Program-made: the position numbers and the translations under genes
In this document: in pieces, positions 55,904 through 64,000 of the stretch
Numbering within the stretch: position 1 is the stretch's first letter
How the letters are laid out: each line of letters begins with the position of its first letter
NCBI GenBank assembly: GCA_019636655.1
Contig: JAHBXB010000003.1
Span: forward strand, 186,001 to 250,000
DNA length: 64,000 nt
Direction: 5' to 3'
From: Phycisphaeraceae bacterium
Lineage (GTDB): Bacteria > Planctomycetota > Phycisphaerae > Phycisphaerales > UBA1924
The notes under the pieces: generated by a model
The model's database searches: none
The model's input: only the letters and a program-made list of their open reading frames with translations
What the model was told of the DNA's origin: nothing

Positions 55904-56488
55904 ATGGCACGCACTCCGTCCACCATGCTACCCCTTGGCACCCGCGCTCCGGCGTTCACCCTCCCCAATGCAGGGGAAGACGGGTCGCCGGTCAGCCTCA
56001 ACGACTTCGCGGCCAAGCCTCTGCTGCTCGTCATGTTCATCTGCAACCACTGCCCCTTCGTCAAGCACCTCCGAACCGGCCTCGCCGCGTTCGCGCGAGA
56101 CTACTCCCACAAGGGCCTCGCTATCGTCGCCATCAACTCCAACGACGCCGAGCGGTATCCGGATGACGCCCCCGCCGCCATGCGCACCGAAGCCGCCAAC
56201 TTCGGCTACACCTTCCCCTACCTCTTCGACGAGTCGCAGGCCGTTGCCAAGGCGTACCACGCCGCCTGCACCCCCGACTTCTTCCTCTTCGATTCCTCCC
56301 GTTCCCTTGTCTACCGCGGCCAGTTCGATGAGAGCCGACCGGGCAACGATATCCCGGTCACCGGCCGCGACCTGCGTGCCGCCGTCGATGCGCTCCTCGC
56401 GGGCAACCCGGCGCCAACGGAGCAGCGCCCGAGTATCGGCTGCAACATCAAGTGGAAGGTGGGGAATGAGCCTGTGTACGCCAGATAG
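55904..56488 (+). CDS. Thioredoxin-family/AhpC-TSA-like protein
   Basis: 194 residues, thioredoxin fold: APAFTLPNAGEDG start as in AhpC/TSA proteins, active site FICNHCPFVK (CxxC), AINSNDAERYPDD, cis-Pro region CTPDFFLFD and a C-terminal SIGCNIKWK block. This is the widespread CNHCPF subgroup of redox proteins without a signal peptide, acting in the cytoplasm; the substrate is unknown, with peroxide or disulfide reduction likely. AGAGGA about 6 nt before the ATG. Confidence 0.85.
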   Translation: MARTPSTMLPLGTRAPAFTLPNAGEDGSPVSLNDFAAKPLLLVMFICNHCPFVKHLRTGLAAFARDYSHKGLAIVAINSNDAERYPDDAPAAMRTEAANFGYTFPYLFDESQAVAKAYHAACTPDFFLFDSSRSLVYRGQFDESRPGNDIPVTGRDLRAAVDALLAGNPAPTEQRPSIGCNIKWKVGNEPVYAR

Positions 56489-56580
56489 CGTTCAGCCCAG
56501 GAGAAGAAGAGACTCGGACCACGGATGAAGTCGAAGGGGCTGAGGTCGCGATAGCGACGTGGCGACCTAGAGGGCGTGAT

Positions 56581-56800
56581 GCACTTGCGTTCAAGAGATG
56601 GGCGAGCATGAGGCAGGCTAACACCACGAGGTGGAGCCCGGCCAGGATCGTGGGCAGGCGTTCGTAGTCCTTGGTCAGCCGGCGGAATCATGCCGCCCGT
56701 GCGAAGCTGCGCTCCACGACCCAACGCCTGGGCAGCAGCACGAAGCCGCGTTTGGCCTCCGGCAGCTTCACCACGCTCGGCTCGATGCCGTGCCGAGGCG
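56581..56800 (-). pseudogene. IS5-family transposase C-terminal remnant
   Basis: Translation gives [25 protein letters not shown], an in-frame TGA (56688-56690), then FRRLTKDYERLPTILAGLHL and ACLMLAHLLN, the typical end of IS5-type (IS1182/ISL-like) DDE transposases, including the RRWVVERSF block. The N-terminal two thirds and the terminal inverted repeats are not recognisable, so this is a dead fragment. Confidence 0.85.
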
Positions 56801-57503
56801 TTGTTGAGGAACTCCAACTGTCCGAGCGTATCTCCTTTGTCGCGCTCGAGCCAACTCTGGTCACTCGATGGGAGTGACGTCCGTCGCGGGTCGGCGAGGC
56901 ATTGTGCAGCGGGACGAACCAGCGGCCAATCCTCCTGCTACCGACCCCCCGCAGCCAGGTCGTGTTTGCGATGTTGACGCACTGGCAGAAGTCCGGGAGT
57001 CTCGGACTGATTCCCGTTGGGAGGACCGAGCTCATCACGCATTATGGGGTGGTGTTGCCCACCGGCGAGATCGTGTTCATCAAGGTGACCAAGATACTGC
57101 TGTCGATCATTCGCATGCACGAACCCCGTACTGCTGCATGGATGCGTGAGCAGGTAGAAATGGGTAGCGCGTACGCACAATCGGCAAACGGGATGTAGAA
57201 CTTCCTGAATCTGCACGCGTTGGCGAGACTCGATCAACGCGGGGTGATCGGGCCGAAGCCGCCGTTGACCGGAGCGATGTCCACGGTCATCGCGCAGCCA
57301 ATTGGGCGCGGCATGGCTTTGGATTCGGGCGAGGGCGACTCCGACGCTGACGGTTTTCGGTATTCGTGATCAACAATCCGACGATCGTGGGTCCGAGCCG
57401 ATGCGTCCTGAATGCGTCGCGAAATCGGGTCGACGTGCGGTTGGTGGTGGGACTACCGGACAACTGGTCCGGCGTCAGAATGCGTCCTGACCGCACCGAC
57501 AGC
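56801..57503. other. Intergenic, no convincing gene
   Basis: About 700 bp between the transposase remnant and kdpE. Frames such as 56902-57198 (+) are open but lack domain content and ribosome-binding sites. Probably decayed sequence associated with the insertion. Confidence 0.5.
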
Positions 57504-58247
57504 TCAGCGTGCAACGGCGTCGTTCGGTGGGGTCAGCCGATACCCGATCCCGGGCTCCGTGAGCACGAACTGGGGCTGGGCGGCGCTGGCCTCGAGCTTC
57601 TGGCGGAGTTGGCCGGCGTAGACGCGGAGGTACTGGACATCGCGTGCGTGCGTTGGGCCCCAGACTTCCTTCAGGATCTGTTGATGCGTCAGAACCTTGC
57701 CGGCGTGCTTGATGAGGAACGCCAGCAGCTTGAACTCGGTCGGAGTGAGACGAATCGGTCGAACCCCGTTCTCGTCCGCCACCCTGACCACGCGAGTGTC
57801 GACGTTGACGTGGAGCGTCCGCCCGTCCGCGGTGGCTTCGTACACGGGGGTCGCCGAGCCCGCGGGGCGTGATGCGTGCCGAAGGGCGACGCGGATGCGT
57901 GCGGCGAGTTCGCTCACGCCGAAGGGCTTTGTGAGATAGTCGTCGGCGCCGGCATCGAGTGCGGCGACTTTGTCAGGTTCTTGGCCGCGGGCGGAAAGAA
58001 CGACAATCGGCACCGCCGAATCCGATCGGATGGACCTGGTGACGTCGATCCCATCTCCGTCAGGAAGCCCCAGGTCCAACAGGATGAGATCCGGTCGTTG
58101 GCTGCGGGCCTGCATCAGCCCCTCGTCGGCTGTTCCGGCTTCCTTGACGCGGTATCCCTGGCTTTCCAGGGTGGCGCGGAGGAACCGTCGGATGGGCTCC
58201 TCATCTTCAACCACCAGGATCAGTGGGCCATTGGAGGGCATCGTCAC
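57504..58247 (-). CDS. kdpE: KdpE response regulator
   Basis: 247 residues, OmpR/KdpE family. The receiver has acidic pair VVEDEEP, phospho-acceptor Asp in LILLDLGLPDGDG, Ser/Thr in VLSARG and Lys in LTKPFG. The C-terminal winged helix includes LTPTEFKLLAFLIKHAGKVLTHQQIL and the late YLRVYAGQLRQKLE typical of KdpE. The GTG at 58247 overlaps the kdpD stop (GTGA); an ATG at 58241 is an equally plausible start. Activated by KdpD to switch on kdp transcription under potassium limitation. Confidence 0.95.
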   Translation of the reverse strand: MTMPSNGPLILVVEDEEPIRRFLRATLESQGYRVKEAGTADEGLMQARSQRPDLILLDLGLPDGDGIDVTRSIRSDSAVPIVVLSARGQEPDKVAALDAGADDYLTKPFGVSELAARIRVALRHASRPAGSATPVYEATADGRTLHVNVDTRVVRVADENGVRPIRLTPTEFKLLAFLIKHAGKVLTHQQILKEVWGPTHARDVQYLRVYAGQLRQKLEASAAQPQFVLTEPGIGYRLTPPNDAVAR

Positions 58248-61021
58248 GTGACAGCCTCCGACACCTCTGCAGGAACAACCGGCTGCGGTCGGTCGATCGG
58301 CAGAGAGAAGTAGAACGCGACACCTCGCGGCGAGTTCGGCTCTGCCCAGATGCGCCCACCGTGAGCCTTGATGATTCCCTCGCAGATGGTCAGGCCAAGA
58401 CCGATGCCGCTCCGGCTGCCGGTTGGCTGCGCGGCCCGGCCCCGGTAGAAGCGATGAAAGACCTTGGCACGCTCATCGTCGGTAAGCCCGGGGCCTTGAT
58501 CGGCGACCTTGACGATGACGTTGGACTCCGTGGCCCACGCCGCAACCTCGACCGGCGTTCCGTCCGGGGTGTAGCGGAGGGCATTGTCGACCAGGTTGTG
58601 CACGACCTGGGGGAGAATCGCATTGTCGACACGGACCAGCGGCAGATCGGGGGAAACACGAACCCCGAAAGGTCGTACCCGCAGCGCATCCCTGTGCCGG
58701 GCAAGCCCGGACCCGACCAGTTCCTCGACGGTTGCCCACTCTCGGCGGAGTTCGACGCCGCCGGCCTCAAGGCGAGTCGCGAACATCAGGTTGGCGATGA
58801 GATCGTTGAGTCTGTCGGCCTCCTGAATGATGCTGTCGATCAGCTCCGTTCGAGTCGGCTCATCGAGGTCGCGACCCGACTGCAGAACGGTAGCAGCGCC
58901 GGCGATTGTGGCCAGGGGCGTCCTCAGGTCGTGCGACACCGAGCTGAGCAGGGCGCCGCGGAGACGCTCCGCTTCTGCTTCGATCCGCGCGGCCTGCTGG
59001 CCCTCGATGAGCGACACCCGCTCGAGTGCAAGGCTGATCTGGTTGACGAATGTGTCCAGCAGCAGTTGCTGCGGAGTCGACGAGAACGCATCCGCCTCAC
59101 GGGGGCGCAACGCGAGCACTCCAATCTTGCCTAGCGAGGACGTGAGCGGCTGGAACCGCCCGGTGGAGCCCGGAAGCGACTGAGTCCCGATTCCCGCCGC
59201 CTTGCCGTGGTCGAAGGCCCACCGGGCCACACCGCGCTCTCTCCCTCCCGCATCTTCGATCCAGTCCGGCGAGCCCGCGCTGGCCACGACTTCCATCGCA
59301 GCAGGATGATCGACGGGGCCCGGGAGGAGCAGAGCCGCGTCGCAGCCGAAGGAGTCATGGACATGACGAGCGGAAACGGTCGCGACCTCGCGGCGGTCCC
59401 TTGCGGCGGCCAACTCCCTGGACATCGCGTAGAGCAGCGACGTCCGCCGCTCGCGCAGCCTCGCGGCCTCGGCGAGGCTGCCGAGCCGAGACGTCAGGCT
59501 GGCAATCAGCAGTCCCACCCCCGTCATGACCACGAACGTCAGCACGTACTGCACATCGGAGACCGCGAACGTCAGCCGCGGTGGGACGAAGAAGTAGTCG
59601 AACGCAGCAACACCGAGAATAGCGGCGAGCACGGCTGGTCCACGGCCGGCCCAGACCGCCGTGACAACGACTCCGGCCAGGTAGAGCATGGCGATGTTGG
59701 ACAGGTCGAGCCGCTTGAGAACCACAAGCCCCAGCAGCGTGCACAGTCCCATGACACCCGAGGCGAGCAGGTAGCGCCAGGCGCCGTGGCGGTGATTCGG
59801 AAGGCGGCTGAGGCCAGCGATCGCCGACAGAACCGGATCGCCGACAGAAGGGGCTGCATCGGAATCCCCTCGGATGACATAGATGTCGATATCGCCGCTG
59901 AGTCGGACGAGGTTGCTCATGAATGACCCGAGCAGGGCTTCGCGAAGGCGTGAACGGCCCGTCTTGCCGACGACGATCTTGCTCACGTTGCGTGCTCGCG
60001 CGAACGCCACGAGTTCGGCAGCGGCATTCGTCCCGCTCAGGGTTGAGGTCCCGGCTCCGAGGCTTTCTGCCAGACGAAGCGTCTGCATGACCCGGTCCCG
60101 ATCCGCCTGCCCAATCGACGCTGTCCGCGGCGTCTCGACGTAGACCGCCAGCAGGTCGGCGTGCAGTCCGGCGGCCATGCGTTTGGCGGCCCGAACGATC
60201 TTGCCCGAGGCCGGGCTCGGGCTGACGGCAACCAGGATGCGCTCGGCCGCGGGCCAGATTGTGCGGATGCCCTGGCCGGCCTTGTACTCCCGCATCTGGC
60301 GATCGACCCACTGCGCGGTGCGTCGAAGGGCCAGTTCTCGCAAGGCGATCAGGTTGCCCAGACGGAAAAAGGACTCGCTGGCTGCCTGGATGCTCTCGGG
60401 GACGTAGACACGTCCTGTCTTGAGGCGCTCCAGCAGCACCTCCGGCGGGAGGTCCACGAGTTCGATTTCGTCGGCCTCATCCGCTACCGAGTCCGGTACG
60501 GTCTCGCGGACCTGCACTCCGGTGATCTGGGCGACCACGTCGTTCAGGCTTTCGATGTGCTGAACGTTCAGCGTCGTGTAGACGTTGATCCCGGCTTGGA
60601 GGAGCTCCTCAACGTCCTGCCACCGCTTCTCGAACCGAGAGCCCGGGGCGTTCGTGTGCGCGAGTTCGTCGAGGACGATGAACTCCGGCTTCCGCGTGAG
60701 CGCCGCATCGAGGTCGAACTCGCGGAGCGTCACAGGGACCGCCTGCCTGTCGGGCCCGCGGTACTGTGCCTCGCGGCGGGGCAGGATGTCCAGGCCGAGC
60801 AGCATCTGCTCGGTCTCAGTGCGGCCGTGTGTCTCAACGAGCCCGATGACGATGTCCACCCCCTCTCGCCCCAGTCGCTGCACCGCCGCGAGCATCGAGT
60901 AGGTCTTGCCGACGCCCGGCGCCGACCCGAAGAAGATCTTCAACTTTCCGCGTCCGCGGCGAGCCTCCTCCCGCTCGGCGCGAGTGAGAAGATCGGCAGG
61001 ATCGGGACGGCGATCGGGCAT
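58244..61021 (-). CDS. kdpD: KdpD potassium sensor histidine kinase
   Basis: 925 residues. The N-terminal KdpD domain has a Walker A (GSAPGVGKTYSML) and VETHGR, followed by a universal-stress-protein-like domain, four closely spaced membrane helices (about 400-500), a GAF-like region, and a histidine kinase core with SVSHDLRTPLATI (phospho-His) and the ATP-binding N, G1 and G2 boxes (HNLVDNALRYTP, DQGPGL, GIGLGL). Senses potassium or turgor and phosphorylates KdpE. Lies 30 bp after kdpC and overlaps kdpE by 4 bp. Confidence 0.96.
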   Translation of the reverse strand: MPDRRPDPADLLTRAEREEARRGRGKLKIFFGSAPGVGKTYSMLAAVQRLGREGVDIVIGLVETHGRTETEQMLLGLDILPRREAQYRGPDRQAVPVTLREFDLDAALTRKPEFIVLDELAHTNAPGSRFEKRWQDVEELLQAGINVYTTLNVQHIESLNDVVAQITGVQVRETVPDSVADEADEIELVDLPPEVLLERLKTGRVYVPESIQAASESFFRLGNLIALRELALRRTAQWVDRQMREYKAGQGIRTIWPAAERILVAVSPSPASGKIVRAAKRMAAGLHADLLAVYVETPRTASIGQADRDRVMQTLRLAESLGAGTSTLSGTNAAAELVAFARARNVSKIVVGKTGRSRLREALLGSFMSNLVRLSGDIDIYVIRGDSDAAPSVGDPVLSAIAGLSRLPNHRHGAWRYLLASGVMGLCTLLGLVVLKRLDLSNIAMLYLAGVVVTAVWAGRGPAVLAAILGVAAFDYFFVPPRLTFAVSDVQYVLTFVVMTGVGLLIASLTSRLGSLAEAARLRERRTSLLYAMSRELAAARDRREVATVSARHVHDSFGCDAALLLPGPVDHPAAMEVVASAGSPDWIEDAGGRERGVARWAFDHGKAAGIGTQSLPGSTGRFQPLTSSLGKIGVLALRPREADAFSSTPQQLLLDTFVNQISLALERVSLIEGQQAARIEAEAERLRGALLSSVSHDLRTPLATIAGAATVLQSGRDLDEPTRTELIDSIIQEADRLNDLIANLMFATRLEAGGVELRREWATVEELVGSGLARHRDALRVRPFGVRVSPDLPLVRVDNAILPQVVHNLVDNALRYTPDGTPVEVAAWATESNVIVKVADQGPGLTDDERAKVFHRFYRGRAAQPTGSRSGIGLGLTICEGIIKAHGGRIWAEPNSPRGVAFYFSLPIDRPQPVVPAEVSEAVT

Positions 61022-61051
61022 GCAGCGGTATCGTATGAGAAGACCAGATCG

Positions 61052-61668
61052 TTACCGGTCGGTCGCCTCGAGTGCCAGATTGATTTCAAGCACGTTGACG
61101 GTCGGCTCGCCGAGCACCCAGAGCTGCCTCGCGTGCGTGTGCGCCCGGAGCAACTCCCGGACCCGATCGTCCGTCATACCCCTGGCCCTTGCAACGCGCG
61201 GCAGTTGATACTCAGCCGCTGCGATAGAAATGTGCGGATCGAGTCCGCTGGCGGATGAGGTAACGAGATCCACGGGTACCGGCTGATCACGGGGACGCAG
61301 ATACCCGACAGCCGCGTCCGCGGCCTTGAGTGCTTCGATTCGGTTCCTGGCATTGTCCGTCAGGGCAGGGTTGAGCGGGCCGAGGTTCGATCCCGATGAG
61401 CCCGTCGACTTGTCCGGGTTGAACGCCGCATATGGCACGGGCGAAGTGGCTGACAGACGACCCCAGAAGTACTTGGCGCCACCCTCGCCGCTGAACTCCT
61501 GCCCGATGAGCGATGATCCGGCGGGCTTGCCGTCCACAAGCAGGACTGAACCATTTGCCTGAGAGGGGAACAGCAGCTGTGCGATCCCAGTCACCGCGGC
61601 GGGGTAAGCGATCCCGGTCAGGAGGGTGAGGAGAACGAAGAGAACCAGCGCAGGGCGAAGCAGAGAAG

Positions 61669-61672
<4 letters not shown>
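61052..61672 (-). CDS. kdpC: KdpC potassium-transporting ATPase subunit
   Basis: 206 residues with one N-terminal membrane helix ([18 protein letters not shown]), then SLIGQEF and [15 protein letters not shown], the conserved KdpC signatures, and the C-terminal NVLEINLAL. It stabilises the KdpAB complex. GTG start at 61672 overlapping the kdpB stop (GTGA). Confidence 0.95.
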
Positions 61673-63762
<2,090 letters not shown>

Positions 63763-63765
63763 TGG

Positions 63766-64000
63766 TCAACCTCCCGAGGCGGTGGCCAACTGGAGCTGCT
63801 CGACGATCGGGCCGAGCGCCAGCGCGGGGACAAACGTCAATGCTCCGACGATGATGATGACCGCGATGAGCCATCCGACGAACACCGGGGTATGCGTCGG
63901 CAACGTGCCCGCGGTTACGGGCACAGGCTTCTTGGCCGCGAGAGATCCGGCGGTCGCCAGGACCACGACGATGATCCAGTAGCGGCTGAAGAACATGCAC
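63766..64000 (-). CDS. kdpA: KdpA potassium-binding subunit, C-terminal fragment
   Basis: The frame runs off the right edge of the window. The visible 77 residues cover the end of Kdp[40 protein letters not shown] and a last membrane helix ending [14 protein letters not shown]. KdpA forms the selective potassium channel part of the complex. Being first in the operon, its promoter is outside the window. Confidence 0.94.
   Translation of the reverse strand, partial: CMFFSRYWIIVVVLATAGSLAAKKPVPVTAGTLPTHTPVFVGWLIAVIIIVGALTFVPALALGPIVEQLQLATASGG

Noticed and set aside
56902-57198. 98-codon plus-strand frame after the transposase remnant
   Set aside because: No domain, no ribosome-binding site, and several overlapping frames are equally open.

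Overview
The window is a GC-rich bacterial chromosome segment, most likely from a planctomycete of the class Phycisphaerae. The main pointers are four secreted proteins ending in the same Cys-bounded double DxDxxG dockerin-like module, a secreted protein ending in a PEP-CTERM-like tail (VPAPGAAAL...RRRRR), a prepilin-type protein with the [15 protein letters not shown] leader, and an ECF sigma factor next to a large Ser/Thr kinase with TPR repeats. Assignment is by pattern recognition only; no database search was possible.

Layout. 1-10.9 kb is core-like: the end of a beta-propeller protein, a patatin-like lipoprotein, mutS, a hisN-type phosphatase, a PEP-CTERM protein, a prepilin-like protein, a lamin-tail/dockerin protein and a phytase-type esterase-like protein. 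10.93-21.99 kb is an 11-kb integrative element inserted in the 3' end of an initiator tRNA-Met gene. Exact 42-bp att repeats lie at 10965-11006 and 21946-21987. The element has a tyrosine integrase at its left end, three secreted cargo proteins of lower GC, and at its right end a leftward module of a zinc-ribbon protein, a small protein, an HUH rolling-circle-type Rep and an excisionase-like HTH protein. It brings its own terminator for the tRNA, and the original tRNA terminator is now stranded beyond attR.

22-33.8 kb is an accessory zone. It holds a leftward cluster of two exported alpha/beta hydrolases, a DJ-1/PfpI protein and a zinc alcohol dehydrogenase, then the sigma/kinase pair, a Tat-exported VOC-fold protein, two decayed genes (aldehyde dehydrogenase start, antibiotic-biosynthesis-monooxygenase domain), and a broken copy of the left end of the integrative element, followed by tRNA-Val(CAC).

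34-44.4 kb is a leftward copper/silver resistance operon: a Cys-rich small exported protein, then cusC, cusB and cusA overlapping by 4 bp each, then copA. 44.5-55.5 kb carries a dockerin metalloprotease, a VKOR-DsbA-DsbA fusion, a 37-aa membrane protein, thiS-thiG, two lipoproteins, a dockerin subtilase and a small hypothetical gene. 55.5-57.5 kb holds a promoter-to-terminator unit with a 94-nt GA-rich tract (candidate small RNA), a thioredoxin-family gene and an IS5-type transposase remnant. 57.5-64 kb is the leftward high-affinity potassium operon kdpA(partial)-B-C-D-E, with its promoter outside the window.
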